64,000 nucleotides of DNA from Neorhizobium galegae bv. officinalis (GCA_000985875.1 CCRI01000021.1:39689-103688); one strand, 5' to 3'; counted from the stretch's first letter, positions 17,873 through 27,168 are shown. Translations and numbers: made by a program. Notes: generated by a model from the sequence alone, not told the origin.

Positions 17873-19872
17873 GCCCGTGTCTCCTGTGCTTCCAGTGCCG
17901 CGACCAGATCGGCAAGTTTTGCCCGCAGGGTTTCCGCCCTGCCGGCCATGTCGGCAATATTGAAATGGCCTTCGGCCTTCAGTTCAGGCACCACGTCTTC
18001 ATAGATGCTGCGCCGTTTCCGGCCGCGGATCGAGGCGGGGAAGCGGGTTAGCGTGCGGTTGAGGCGGGTGACGAGTTCGTCATCGAACACGGTTTCCCAC
18101 AGCTTTCGGTTTTGGCCGAAATCGAAACCTTCCGACGCCTGATGCGCGCCGCGCAACTTGGCCGTCGCGTCCTGATCGACGCTGCCCTTGCGGATCACCA
18201 CGCCGTAATCGCGCTCCGCGGATGCCTCGCTGACGAAGCCGCGCTCCACGTCGTACGATACCTCTTCGATCGGCCGGGTGAAGGGATCGCCAAAGCCGCC
18301 GCCGCCGGGGGTCATCAGGGTCAGCGTATCGCCACGCTTCACTTCCAGCATGTCGACGCGGTTGAGCTGTTTTTCATCCGGGCGGCCGATATTGAGAACG
18401 ACGCGGCAAGGCGCGGAGGAACGCCCGCCCGATGCACCCCAGGGGGTGAAGAAGAACCGTTCGAGCCCGCGCGCCAGAACGGCGCAGTCGTCTTTCAGGA
18501 TGCGGATCGTGTAGACGATGCCGGTGCCGCCGCGCCAGCGGCCGGGACCGCCGGAATCGGAGCGCAGCGCATATTCCTCGATCATCACGCCGGCTTCGTC
18601 CTCGGTGCGTTCGATCGGCGAATTGCGGGTGTTGGACAGGCCGGATTCGCGCCCGTCCACGCCATCGGACCCGTCGCGCGCGCCGGAGCCGCAGACGATC
18701 GACTGGATGACCATGGAGCGGCGAAGCCCGGTGACGGGGTCTGGCTCTGCCAGCACCACCGGCAGAACCGTGCCGCCGCCGGCGGCCGGCACCAGAGAAG
18801 GATCGGCCTTGTGCAGCGCGCCGGAGGCGACGTCGATCAGGCGCATGACGGTGGCGTGGCGCACACCGCAGGCGGCCGGATATTCCGGGTTGATCAGCGT
18901 GCCCTTCGGGGCTTTTGCCGTGATCGTATCCATCAGACCGTGGTTCAGCGGCGCAGACGGATCGTGGCTGGTGATCATGTGCATCAGCCGCAGCGTCAGG
19001 TAGGGATGGCGCAGCCCTTCGGTCGGCACGTTGAAGGCCGACATCAGCTGCGGATCGGTGCCCTCGTAATCGAGGTCGATCGCGCCGTCCTTGACGGTGA
19101 CCTTGCAGCGGATGCGCACCGGCACCTGGCTGACGAAATCGTGGTCGAGATAATCCCAGAACTCGTAGGTGCCGTTGGGGATGCGCTTCAGCACTGCCTT
19201 GGCCTTGTCGGCTGCATATTCCGCCAGCATCGTTTGAGAGGCGACCAGCGCCTCGGCGCCATGCGCGGCGATGACATCGGCGATGCGCTGTCCGCCCTTG
19301 TCGAGAGCTGCCAGCATCGCCTTGACGTCGCCGAGATTGGTTTCCGGCGAGCGGCAGTTGGAGAGGTAGATCCGCAGGATGCCCTCGTCCATACGGCCCT
19401 CGTGAACGATCTTCACCGGCGGGATCTGCAGGCCTTCCTGGTAGACGTCGGAAAAGCGCGGCGAGATCGAGCTCGGCACGCCGCCGCCGATGTCCGACGT
19501 ATGGGCGAAGGTCCAGCCATAGGCGACGATCTCGCCCTCGTGGAAATAGGGCTTGATGAATTGCAGGTCTGGCAGGTGGGTGGAAAGCCCGCCATTGGCA
19601 TAGGGCAGGTTGGACAGGATCACGTCGCCGGGTTTCAGCGGTCCGATATCCTTGAATGACGGGTTGAGGTCGAGATCGACGAAGGCCGAGACGCCGAGCG
19701 CTTCCGGATAGGCGAAGAATTTGCCGTTGACCCCGGCAATCGCGGTCGAAAAGTCCGCCACTTCCTTGATATAGATGGTGCGCGCGGAGCGCACGAGCGT
19801 CAGCCCCATCTCCTCGGCGGCGGCCACCGTCTTGTAGCGCAGGATCTCGAGCGTCGTGCTATCCGGTATCAT
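17869..19872 (-). CDS. hyuB: Hydantoinase/oxoprolinase subunit B
   Basis: This 667-residue HyuB-family protein has LRYKTVAAAEEMGLTLVRSA at the N-terminus, the motif NLPYANGGLSTHLPDL, and near the C-terminus the family signature DSGGPGRWRGGTG. It partners HyuA in ATP-dependent opening of a cyclic amide or a related carboxylation. ATG 19872 (MIPDSTTLEI) is chosen because upstream codons run into the divergent promoter. A TTGATC-N3-GATCAA palindrome lies 86 bases upstream, shared with the divergent plus-strand operon. Confidence 0.88.
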   Translation of the reverse strand: MIPDSTTLEILRYKTVAAAEEMGLTLVRSARTIYIKEVADFSTAIAGVNGKFFAYPEALGVSAFVDLDLNPSFKDIGPLKPGDVILSNLPYANGGLSTHLPDLQFIKPYFHEGEIVAYGWTFAHTSDIGGGVPSSISPRFSDVYQEGLQIPPVKIVHEGRMDEGILRIYLSNCRSPETNLGDVKAMLAALDKGGQRIADVIAAHGAEALVASQTMLAEYAADKAKAVLKRIPNGTYEFWDYLDHDFVSQVPVRIRCKVTVKDGAIDLDYEGTDPQLMSAFNVPTEGLRHPYLTLRLMHMITSHDPSAPLNHGLMDTITAKAPKGTLINPEYPAACGVRHATVMRLIDVASGALHKADPSLVPAAGGGTVLPVVLAEPDPVTGLRRSMVIQSIVCGSGARDGSDGVDGRESGLSNTRNSPIERTEDEAGVMIEEYALRSDSGGPGRWRGGTGIVYTIRILKDDCAVLARGLERFFFTPWGASGGRSSAPCRVVLNIGRPDEKQLNRVDMLEVKRGDTLTLMTPGGGGFGDPFTRPIEEVSYDVERGFVSEASAERDYGVVIRKGSVDQDATAKLRGAHQASEGFDFGQNRKLWETVFDDELVTRLNRTLTRFPASIRGRKRRSIYEDVVPELKAEGHFNIADMAGRAETLRAKLADLVAALEAQETRA

Positions 19873-19957
19873 CGTGCTATTTCCCCTATGCCATTCCATC
19901 GTAAAATCGGGAGCCGATGGTTCTGGCTTTTCTGGTGCCGGCAAAGCTGCTTGACAT

Positions 19958-19972
19958 TTGATCAAAGATCAA
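19958..19972. promoter_or_regulatory. Operator palindrome TTGATC-AAA-GATCAA in the hyuB / TIGR04076 divergent promoter
   Basis: TTGATCAAAGATCAA is the exact reverse complement of the 15-mers at 15719 and 28396. It sits in the 150-base divergent region. On the plus strand it follows TTGACA (19951-19956), a good -35 hexamer, so binding would block RNA polymerase. One site could control hyuBA and the five plus-strand genes together. Confidence 0.75.
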
Positions 19973-20022
19973 CAACGTTTTTGAAGAACTTGAAACGGCG
20001 TCAAAGACCGTGGGAGCGATGC

Positions 20023-20394
20023 ATGTCTGAAACGGGGATATCCCAGACCGACCATCTGTTCGAGCTCTACGACCTCAAGGTCGAGGTCGTGCGCTGCGGC
20101 GAGGGCAAGATATATTGCGGCGCCGAGCCGGGCGACCATTTCGAGCTGCGCGGCGAGATGTTGTATCTGCCGCCGGGGCAGGGGTTCTCGGTCTATTCGC
20201 TGGCGGCGGTGCTGCCGCTGCTGGCCGCCAAACAGCGCCCGACGCATCCGAACGACTGGATGACCTCCGATGCGGAAGTCGCCTGCCCCGATCCCAATTG
20301 CCCGACGCGGCTGCGCATCACGCGGCTGGCGCGCCGTGCCTTCAATCATAGTGATACGACGAAAGTGGCCCTGCCGGGCGAGGAGACAGCATGA
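20023..20394 (+). CDS. TIGR04076 family protein
   Basis: This small 123-residue protein has the TIGR04076 layout: a beta-rich start (YDLKVEVVRCGEGKIYCG), GDHFELRGEMLYLPPGQGF, and a Cys pair near the end in CPDPNCPTRLRI. The family function is not known. ATG 20023 is supported by GGGAG seven bases upstream. It overlaps the aldo/keto reductase gene by four bases (ATGA) and leads a tightly coupled operon, so it probably acts in the same pathway. Confidence 0.7.
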   Translation: MSETGISQTDHLFELYDLKVEVVRCGEGKIYCGAEPGDHFELRGEMLYLPPGQGFSVYSLAAVLPLLAAKQRPTHPNDWMTSDAEVACPDPNCPTRLRITRLARRAFNHSDTTKVALPGEETA

Positions 20395-21473
20395 CACCTG
20401 CGGAAACCTGGACACCTGTGGAAACCACCGAAATCAGGCCGGGATACCGGATCAGCCGGGTGTTGAAGGGCGGCTGGCAGCTGGCCGGCGGCCATGCGGA
20501 GATCGACCGTGAAAAGGCGATCACCGAAATGGGCGATTACATCCGCTCCGGCATCACCACGTTCGATTGCGCCGACATCTATACCGGCGTCGAGCAGATG
20601 ATCGGCGATTTCCGCCGCGCGACGATCGCGACCGGCGATGTGTCGCTTCTGGCGCCGCTCAAGGTTCATACCAAATGTGTGCCCGACCTGCAGAAACTGG
20701 CGACGCTGACCCGCGCCGAGCTGCAGGAAACCATCGACCGCTCGCTGCTGCGCCTCGGCCTCGACCAGCTCAACCTCGTGCAGTTCCACTGGTGGGATAC
20801 GGATGTGCGGCGTTATGTCGAAGTGGCGGGCTGGCTTTCCGAATTCCAGAAGGAAGGCAAGATCGACCTTCTCGGCACCACCAATTTCAACACCGCCTGC
20901 ATGCAGGAAATGACCGATGCCGGCGTCAATTTTGCGTCGATGCAGGTCCAGTATTCGCTGCTCGACAACCGTCCGGAAAGGACGCTGCTGCCGTTCTGCA
21001 AGGAAAAAGACATCAAGATCCTCTGCTACGGCACGGTGGCCGGCGGGTTCCTCAGCGATCGCTGGCTCGGGGTGCCGGAGCCGGCGCATCCGCTGGAGAA
21101 CCGTTCGCTGACCAAATACAAGCTGATCATCGACGACATGGGCGGCTGGGACATGTTCCAGGCCCTGCTGTCGACGCTGCGCCGTGTGGCGGACCGTCAC
21201 GGCGTGCAGGTGGCTGATGTGGCGATGCGCGCCGCACTCGCCTTCCCGCAGGTTTCCGGCATCATCGTCGGCGTCCGTCATGGCGGTCATCTGGAAGCCC
21301 ATGCCCGCCTGTTCGGCTTGGAGCTGACGGCAACCGACCACGCCGAGATCAAGGCGATCCTCGACCAGAAGACACCGCTGGAAGGCGACGTCTACGATCT
21401 GGAGCGTGATCAGAAGGGCCGTCACGGCCGGATCATGCACTACAATCTCAACGAGGAAAAAACGGCCGCCTGA
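20391..21473 (+). CDS. Aldo/keto reductase family oxidoreductase
   Basis: This 360-residue TIM-barrel protein keeps aldo/keto reductase features: the catalytic Asp and Tyr in FDCADIYTGVE near residue 60, the Lys in LKVHTKC near residue 92, and a His in LVQFHWWDTD near residue 130. The NAD(P)-binding C-terminus is recognisable around IIVGVRHGGHLEA. It likely reduces or dehydrates an aldehyde or ketone intermediate with NADPH. It is translationally coupled to its upstream neighbour. The substrate is not predictable. Confidence 0.85.
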   Translation: MTPAETWTPVETTEIRPGYRISRVLKGGWQLAGGHAEIDREKAITEMGDYIRSGITTFDCADIYTGVEQMIGDFRRATIATGDVSLLAPLKVHTKCVPDLQKLATLTRAELQETIDRSLLRLGLDQLNLVQFHWWDTDVRRYVEVAGWLSEFQKEGKIDLLGTTNFNTACMQEMTDAGVNFASMQVQYSLLDNRPERTLLPFCKEKDIKILCYGTVAGGFLSDRWLGVPEPAHPLENRSLTKYKLIIDDMGGWDMFQALLSTLRRVADRHGVQVADVAMRAALAFPQVSGIIVGVRHGGHLEAHARLFGLELTATDHAEIKAILDQKTPLEGDVYDLERDQKGRHGRIMHYNLNEEKTAA

Positions 21474-21505
21474 GCCGGATTGTCGGATAAAGGGGAGGGC
21501 AGGAT

Positions 21506-22666
21506 ATGGTTTCGATCAGCACCAGCATCGCGTCGGGAAGTGTCGATATCATCGATGTGTCCGACCCGTCCGATATCAAACTTGCCCTCCGCCAGGATCC
21601 GAACGGCGTGTTCCTCGGCTGGTTTCACTTCCGGGTGTCCGGCGCGCGGGGCACGCCCTGCCGGTTCAACCTCGTCAATGCCGGCGATATCCTCTCCTGG
21701 CGGCTCGCCAACCGGGAGGATTACGAGCACGGCTGGCAGGGAACCGGGCCGATGGTGAGCTATGACGGCCAGACCTGGTTCCGTATTCCCGGCACGTTCG
21801 AAGGCACGACCTTCAGCTTCGAGCACACGCCGGAACACGACATCTGCTATTACGCCACCTGGGCGCCCTATGGCGCGGAACGCGAACATGCGGCGATCGC
21901 CCGGGCGCAGATGTCGCCGCTCGTGCGGCTCGAAACCCTGGGCACAAGCGTCGAGGGCCGGCCGATCGACATGCTGACGATTGGCGAGCCGGCGGCCGAC
22001 AAGAAGAAATGCTGGATCATCGCCCGCCAGCATGCGTCCGAAACCCAGGGCGGCTATTTCGTCGAAGGCCTGCTGGACCGGCTGCTCGACCGGACCGATC
22101 CGGTGTCGCGGGCGCTGCTGTCGTCCGCCGTCATCTATGTGGTGCCGAACGTCAATCCCGATGGTTCCGCCAATGGCCTGACCCGTTCCAACGTCAAGGG
22201 CGCCAATCTCAACCGCGAATGGGTCAGCCCGTCGCTGGAGAACTCGCCGGAAGTTTTTCATGTGCGCGGCAAGATGGAGGAGATCGGGCTGGATTTCTGC
22301 ATCGATTGCCATGCCGACAAGGAGCTTCGCTGCAATTTCATCTGGCCGTCGGAAAATGTGCCGACCTGGACGCCGGAGCGTCGCGGCATATTCGAGACGT
22401 TCGAAAACGCCTGGGCGCAGGCCTCGCCGGATTACGAGCTCGGCCATCCCTATCCCGGCGGCTGCCCTGAAGTAGCCGATCTCAGCATGGCCTGGAACTG
22501 GATCGGCAATCGTTTCCCGCATGCGCTGTCGATCCTGCTCGAACAGCCGTTCAAGGATGTGACGCGGTTCACCATGCCGGAAACCGGCTGGTCGCCCGCC
22601 CGCGCCTATCGCTTCGGCCGGTCCTTTGTCGAAGCCCTGAGGGCAACTGCCGGACGGCTCGGCTGA
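21506..22666 (+). CDS. M14 family zinc carboxypeptidase, cytosolic-carboxypeptidase-like
   Basis: This 386-residue protein has a beta-sandwich N-terminal domain (about residues 1-130) followed by the M14 peptidase domain. The zinc ligands are His and Glu in ARQHASETQGGYF and a second His in IDCHADKEL. The substrate-binding motif GANLNREW and a probable catalytic Glu in LLEQPFKDV are present. No signal peptide is seen, so it acts in the cytoplasm. It may remove a C-terminal residue or hydrolyse an N-acyl amino acid taken up by the nearby importer. GGAGGGCAGG before ATG 21506 is a strong ribosome site. Confidence 0.88.
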   Translation: MVSISTSIASGSVDIIDVSDPSDIKLALRQDPNGVFLGWFHFRVSGARGTPCRFNLVNAGDILSWRLANREDYEHGWQGTGPMVSYDGQTWFRIPGTFEGTTFSFEHTPEHDICYYATWAPYGAEREHAAIARAQMSPLVRLETLGTSVEGRPIDMLTIGEPAADKKKCWIIARQHASETQGGYFVEGLLDRLLDRTDPVSRALLSSAVIYVVPNVNPDGSANGLTRSNVKGANLNREWVSPSLENSPEVFHVRGKMEEIGLDFCIDCHADKELRCNFIWPSENVPTWTPERRGIFETFENAWAQASPDYELGHPYPGGCPEVADLSMAWNWIGNRFPHALSILLEQPFKDVTRFTMPETGWSPARAYRFGRSFVEALRATAGRLG

Positions 22667-23580
22667 TGCCAAATCTCATCCCGCCCCGATTGGTGACGGC
22701 CTGGGGCGGGCTCAGCGGCAATATCCGCGGCTCGCTGCTAATGCTGATCAACGCCCTGATCTTCTCGATCATGGTAGCGCTGATCAAGGTCAGTTCGAGC
22801 ACCGTGCCGATCACGCTGGTGATGTTCTTCTCAGTGGCGACCCAGTTCCTGTTCATTGGGCTGCGGCACTTTCGCGGTTTTGGCCAGGCGGTCATGGGCA
22901 GCACGCTGCGTGGCGCCCATCTTCTGCGGGTCTTCCTGCTGGTCTCCAGCATGTATGCCGGCTTTTCCGCCGTCGTGCTCCTGCCGCTCGCGGAGGCAAC
23001 GGCGATCAGCTTTTCCAAAGCGTTCTTCGTCACCCTATTTGCCGCCATCCTGCTGAAGGAGGCCGTGGGGCCGAAACGCTGGCTCGCGGTCGCCATCGGT
23101 TTCGGCGGTATCCTCATTCTGGCTCGGCCCGGTGGTGGCGATCTTTCGGTGACCGGCGCCGCACTCGGCGTCATCTCGGCGGCGACGGCCGCGGCCGGCG
23201 CGATCTCGACCCGCTTCCTGGCCCAGCGCGATCCGGCATCGCTGCTGCTTCTCTACCAGACCGCCTTCGGCACGCTGATGCTGGCGCCCGTCGCGATCTG
23301 GAACTGGGTGTCGCCGGATCTCGCGACGCTCGGCGTCCTCGTCGGCACCGGGCTCCTCAGCGTCATCGGCAATACATCGATGATCATGGCGCTGAAGATG
23401 GGCGAGGCCTCGGCGCTGGCGCCGGTCGATTTCACCCGCGCCGTGTTCGCCGTGCTGATCGGCCTCGCCTTTCTGAGCGAGGTGCCGACCCTGACGGCGG
23501 TGATCGGCACGCTGGTGGTCATCGCCGGTGCGCTTCTTTCCCTGAGCCGTTCGCCGAAACGGCCGGATATCATTTCCTGA
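22666..23580 (+). CDS. EamA/DMT family transporter
   Basis: This 304-residue membrane protein has about ten hydrophobic helices in two EamA repeats, the first ending in GFGGILILARPG and the second in GTLVVIAGALLSLSRSP. Such proteins usually export amino acids or small metabolites. The start codon overlaps the upstream stop by one base (TGATG). A role exporting a toxic intermediate such as anthranilate or kynurenine is possible but not shown. Confidence 0.85.
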   Translation: MPNLIPPRLVTAWGGLSGNIRGSLLMLINALIFSIMVALIKVSSSTVPITLVMFFSVATQFLFIGLRHFRGFGQAVMGSTLRGAHLLRVFLLVSSMYAGFSAVVLLPLAEATAISFSKAFFVTLFAAILLKEAVGPKRWLAVAIGFGGILILARPGGGDLSVTGAALGVISAATAAAGAISTRFLAQRDPASLLLLYQTAFGTLMLAPVAIWNWVSPDLATLGVLVGTGLLSVIGNTSMIMALKMGEASALAPVDFTRAVFAVLIGLAFLSEVPTLTAVIGTLVVIAGALLSLSRSPKRPDIIS

Positions 23581-23595
23581 CATTGGAGGCCCATC

Positions 23596-24429
23596 ATGAG
23601 CTTTGACGATCTTCCCCCGCAGACGCCGATCAATCCGAACGCCGATCGTTACGCCGAGACCTGCCTTGAGCAGTCGCGCAAGGTCGCCGAGACGACCCGT
23701 TGCGTGCTCGATGTGGCCTATGGCCCAGACTACTGGCAGAAGATCGACATCTACCTGCCGCCCGAGCCAACGGAAAAGCCGGTGCCGGTGCTGCTGTTCT
23801 TCCACGGCGGCAATTTCACCCATGGCTACAAGGAATGGTGCGGTTTCATGGCGCCGGCGATCACCGCGTTTCCGGCGATCCTCGTTTCCGTGTCCTATCG
23901 GTTGGCGCCGCACACCTCCTATCGCGACATTATCGGCGACGCCTTCGCCTCGCTCGCCTATGTCCGCGCCCATATCGCGGAGCATGGTGGTGATCCGGAT
24001 CGCATCTTCATCGGCGGCCATTCGGCCGGTGCGCAGACCGTCGCCCATATGGCACTGCGTCACGATACCCGCCGTGCCGCTGGTATTCCCGAAGATGGCA
24101 TCAAGGGTGTGTTTGCGGTGAGTGGCAGCTATTCGCGGCGGCTGGCGGATCTGGAGGCAGATGAGAGCCTCCATGTCAGCCCCGAGACGCCCGACAGCCC
24201 GATCGAAACCGCCACGAAGACGTTTCCGCCCTTCTACATCACCTGGGGCGGCAAGGAGAAGGAACAGGTGCAGCGCGATGGTCTGGCCTTCGTCGAGGCA
24301 TTGCGTGCCGCGGGCCAGCCGGTCGAATCTCACGCCTTTGCAGATGACGACCATTTCAGCATCCACCTCAACACCGCCAATCCGGACGATATCTGGACCC
24401 GGAAGGTGCGGGAGTGGATGCTGGGCTAG
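23596..24429 (+). CDS. Alpha/beta hydrolase, arylformamidase/esterase-like
   Basis: This 277-residue hydrolase has the oxyanion-hole motif FFHGGNF near residue 75, the nucleophile elbow IGGHSAGAQ near residue 139 and a catalytic His in ADDDHFSIH near the C-terminus. It is related to kynurenine formamidase-type esterases. It ends the plus-strand operon, and its stop codon directly abuts the stop of the tautomerase on the other strand (TAG then CTA). It may hydrolyse an N-acyl or ester intermediate; a second hydrolase of this type follows at 25.5-26.3 kb. Confidence 0.85.
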   Translation: MSFDDLPPQTPINPNADRYAETCLEQSRKVAETTRCVLDVAYGPDYWQKIDIYLPPEPTEKPVPVLLFFHGGNFTHGYKEWCGFMAPAITAFPAILVSVSYRLAPHTSYRDIIGDAFASLAYVRAHIAEHGGDPDRIFIGGHSAGAQTVAHMALRHDTRRAAGIPEDGIKGVFAVSGSYSRRLADLEADESLHVSPETPDSPIETATKTFPPFYITWGGKEKEQVQRDGLAFVEALRAAGQPVESHAFADDDHFSIHLNTANPDDIWTRKVREWMLG

Positions 24430-24636
24430 CTATTTGCGGTCCATGTCCGCGATATATTCGGGCAGGAGCTTTCCGGCGATCGCCCAATCCTCGCGATCCA
24501 CCTCATGGAAAACGATATTGATGTGATCAGCAGGCGAATGGGCTATCTCCACCATCGCCTTGTTGATCGCGGCTGCGATGGCAGCCTTCTGTTCCCTGGT
24601 GCGCCCCTTGACCAGGGTGATTTGGACTACGGCCAT
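24430..24636 (-). CDS. 4-oxalocrotonate tautomerase-like protein lacking Pro1
   Basis: This 68-residue protein matches the small tautomerase family (VVQITLVKGRTREQKAAI, then HINIVFHEVDREDWAI). Active family members use the N-terminal proline exposed after Met removal as catalytic base. Here the codon after ATG is GCC, giving MAVVQ, so the residue is alanine. The Arg in KGRT is kept. Either it is not a tautomerase of the usual mechanism or it has another role. It is the last gene of the minus-strand kyn/GntR group. Confidence 0.85.
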   Translation of the reverse strand: MAVVQITLVKGRTREQKAAIAAAINKAMVEIAHSPADHINIVFHEVDREDWAIAGKLLPEYIADMDRK

Positions 24637-24696
24637 TTCCAGCTCCGTTTGGGATGAATGCGCGGGGTCCAGAGCTGGACCCGCGTCATCGGCACA

Positions 24697-25386
24697 TCAT
24701 TTGCGATCCTGCGGAGCCAGCAGGTCGAAGAAACGGTTGATGTCATCCTCGATCGCGGCGCGCACGCCCTTGACGTCGCCCTTGTGCAGGGCGGCCATGG
24801 TGCGCAGATGCAGTTCCGCTCCCCGGCCGTCGCGGGCATCGAAATTTTCGGCGGCGCGGCGGATGTTCGGGCCGATCTGCAGCCAGAGCCCTTCGATGAT
24901 CGGCGGCAGGATGGTCGAACCGGAGATGCGATAGAGCGTGAAGTGGAATTCCAGATTGCGCGAAACGCTCGATTCCACATGCAGCTGTTCGTCTGCCTGT
25001 ACTTCCTCGTCGACGATTTTCGCCAGCGCCTCGATATCGGCAGGCGTCGCCCGTTCGGCGGAGATTTCAGCGGCGAGGCCTTCCAGTGCCAAGCGGGTAC
25101 GGCGCAGGTCTTCCAGCTGTTCATGGCTCATCAGCGGCACGCGGGCGCTGCGGTTGGGCAGGGCTTCGAGCGCCCGCTCGGCCACAAGCTGGCGGATCGA
25201 TTCGCGCACCGGCTGGGCGCTGGTTCCGAACACCTCGGCGATGTCATGGATCTTCAGCGCCTGGCCAGGCTGGAAGCGGCCGACCATCAGCAGATGGCGC
25301 AGACGCTGATGGACGCGGGCCTGCACGGTTTCGCGCATGACGGGTGCCACGTCGGAAAGAAGCGTGCTGCTATCGATATCTGCCAC
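24697..25386 (-). CDS. GntR family regulator, FCD subfamily
   Basis: This 229-residue protein has an N-terminal winged helix (residues ~20-85; IHDIAEVFGTSAQPVRESIRQL is the recognition region, here shown as EVFGTSAQPVRES) and an all-helical FCD ligand-binding domain. The FCD domain has metal-binding-type residues in NLEFHFTLYR and HLRTMAALHKGD. FCD regulators bind short palindromes and release them on binding an acid metabolite. A half-palindrome TTGATC lies 71 bases upstream of its start, and full palindromes precede the surrounding operons, so it is the likely local repressor. Confidence 0.9.
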   Translation of the reverse strand: MADIDSSTLLSDVAPVMRETVQARVHQRLRHLLMVGRFQPGQALKIHDIAEVFGTSAQPVRESIRQLVAERALEALPNRSARVPLMSHEQLEDLRRTRLALEGLAAEISAERATPADIEALAKIVDEEVQADEQLHVESSVSRNLEFHFTLYRISGSTILPPIIEGLWLQIGPNIRRAAENFDARDGRGAELHLRTMAALHKGDVKGVRAAIEDDINRFFDLLAPQDRK

Positions 25387-25456
25387 GTTATCTGCGCCCT
25401 CTCCCAGGCCTTTTACCGGTTAGTTGACCGATTTCGCTCCCATCGAAATCATATAA

Positions 25457-25471
25457 TTGATCAAAAAACCA
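25457..25471. promoter_or_regulatory. Degenerate operator (TTGATC half-site) upstream of the GntR gene
   Basis: TTGATCAAAAAACCA keeps the left half and the AAA centre of the palindrome found at three other promoters, but its right half is degraded. Its place between the arylformamidase-like gene and the GntR gene suggests weak autoregulation. Confidence 0.45.
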
Positions 25472-25484
25472 GATTTGGAAAACG

Positions 25485-26315
25485 TCATACACCCAACAAT
25501 GTGCGGGTGAGGGGATGGTGTGGGTCCATCAGCCCGTCCGGAACGCTGAAATGGTGCTTGTCCGGCTCCGCATAGGCGCCGGTTTCAGCACCAAGACCGG
25601 TCCAGATATTGGCCAGGAGCTCGTTGTGACGCAGGAATTCGGCACGCTCGTTGCCACCCACCCAGCAGAAGATCCGTGTGTTAGGGCCGGGCTCCAGCAG
25701 CACCGGGCTCTCCCGTTGCGCTTCTTCAGGGGTGATCTTCAAGCGCTCGTTGAGGTTGACGCGCATCAGCGGACGCAGGTCGTGGACGCCGGAGATCGAT
25801 ACGGTATTGCCGATCCGGGCGCGAATTCCGGGCGGCAGCGGCGATGTGTTCGACACCATGCGGGAGACCAGATGACCACCGGCGGAATGGCCCGTCAGGT
25901 GGATCGGGCCGTCGAACCGCGCGGCGATCTGGGTGATCGCGCTGCCGATTTCGACGACTATATCGGTGATGTGGACATCCGGGCACAGCGTATAGGTTGG
26001 CATGGCGACGGCGAAACCGTGGGCAATCGAACCTTCGGCCAGATGCGACCAGTAGGAATTGTCGAGGCTCTGCCAGTAGCCGCCATGAATGAAGACCACG
26101 ATGCCGCGCGGCGCCTGTTCCGGCAGGAAGAGGTCATAGACGTTGCGGGGCCGCTCGCCATAGGAAATACCGAGCTCGGCGCGGCCGGCTGCCAGCATCC
26201 TGTCGCGGTAGGTCTGGGCCGGTGCGACCCATGCTTCCGGCCAGGCATCACCGCCGGCGATATTGATGCCGTTGGAATAGGAATTTTCCCAGTCGGAAAT
26301 CCGGTGGTAGATCAT
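25485..26315 (-). CDS. Alpha/beta hydrolase, probable kynurenine formamidase (AFMID-like)
   Basis: This 276-residue hydrolase has the motif FIHGGYWQSLD near residue 77, the nucleophile in LTGHSAGGHL near residue 145 and a catalytic His in DKHHFSVPDGL. The HGGYW motif is characteristic of animal and bacterial alpha/beta-type arylformamidases. It lies 13 bases downstream of tryptophan 2,3-dioxygenase. It should therefore convert N-formyl-L-kynurenine to kynurenine plus formate between KynA and KynU. The classical bacterial KynB belongs to a different fold, so no kynB symbol is given. Confidence 0.85.
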   Translation of the reverse strand: MIYHRISDWENSYSNGINIAGGDAWPEAWVAPAQTYRDRMLAAGRAELGISYGERPRNVYDLFLPEQAPRGIVVFIHGGYWQSLDNSYWSHLAEGSIAHGFAVAMPTYTLCPDVHITDIVVEIGSAITQIAARFDGPIHLTGHSAGGHLVSRMVSNTSPLPPGIRARIGNTVSISGVHDLRPLMRVNLNERLKITPEEAQRESPVLLEPGPNTRIFCWVGGNERAEFLRHNELLANIWTGLGAETGAYAEPDKHHFSVPDGLMDPHHPLTRTLLGV

Positions 26316-26328
26316 CTTGGTTCCTGCA

Positions 26329-27168
26329 TCAAAGGACGGTGCGAACGCGCCAGAGTTCGGGAAACAGTTCGACCTCCAGCATCTTCTTGAGATATTGCGT
26401 GCCCGATGTGCCGCCGGTGCCGCGCTTGAAGCCGATCACCCGTTCGACCGTGGTCACGTGGTTGAAACGCCAGCGGCGGAAATAATCCTCGAAGTCGACG
26501 AGTTTTTCCGCCAGTTCGTAGAGTTCCCAGTATTTTCCGGGTGCGCTGTAGACCTGCTGCCAAGCCTCCAGGACGTTCGGGTTCTCACTCCGGTTCTCGC
26601 GCCAGCCGGTCCGGTTCCCGTCTTCGCCGATGTCGAAGCCGCGGCGTTTCAAAAGCAGCAGCGCCTCGTCGTAAAGGCTCGGCTTGGCGAGAATGGCTTC
26701 GAGCTTTTCCAGGATATCCGGCCGGTGCGCGTGCGGGCCGAGCATCGCCAGATTGCGATTGCCGGCCAGGAATTCCACCGCCCGGTATTGGTAGGACTGG
26801 AAGCCGGAGGACTTGCCGAGAGAATCGCGGAATGTCGTATACTCGCTGGGCGTCATGGTGCGCAGCACGTCCCAGGCATTGTTCAGCTGTTCGAAGATGC
26901 GCGCCACGCGCGACAGCATCTTGAACGCGGGCTGGGGATTGTCGTCGCGGATGGCCGATATCGCCGAGGTGGCCTCGTGGATCGCCAGTTTCATCCACAG
27001 TTCCGACGTCTGGTGCTGGATGATGAACAGGAGTTCGTCATGCGCGTCCGAGATCGGCTTCTGCGCCCCGAGCACGTCGTTGAGCTGCAGGTAGTCGGTA
27101 TAGGACATCTTATCGCGGAAAGACATTTCCGCGCCGTCCTGCGATGGGTCGTAGGGTTTCGAGCTCAT
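26329..27168 (-). CDS. kynA: Tryptophan 2,3-dioxygenase
   Basis: This 279-residue heme enzyme opens the indole ring of tryptophan to give N-formylkynurenine. It has the substrate-pocket motif FIIQHQTSELWMK near residue 42 and the C-terminal heme His in RWRFNHVTTVERV. The carboxylate-binding GFKRGTGGTSG follows. The start ATG 27168 overlaps the kynU stop codon by four bases (ATGA); codons upstream belong to kynU in another frame. The full length and motifs indicate an active enzyme. Confidence 0.95.
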   Translation of the reverse strand: MSSKPYDPSQDGAEMSFRDKMSYTDYLQLNDVLGAQKPISDAHDELLFIIQHQTSELWMKLAIHEATSAISAIRDDNPQPAFKMLSRVARIFEQLNNAWDVLRTMTPSEYTTFRDSLGKSSGFQSYQYRAVEFLAGNRNLAMLGPHAHRPDILEKLEAILAKPSLYDEALLLLKRRGFDIGEDGNRTGWRENRSENPNVLEAWQQVYSAPGKYWELYELAEKLVDFEDYFRRWRFNHVTTVERVIGFKRGTGGTSGTQYLKKMLEVELFPELWRVRTVL

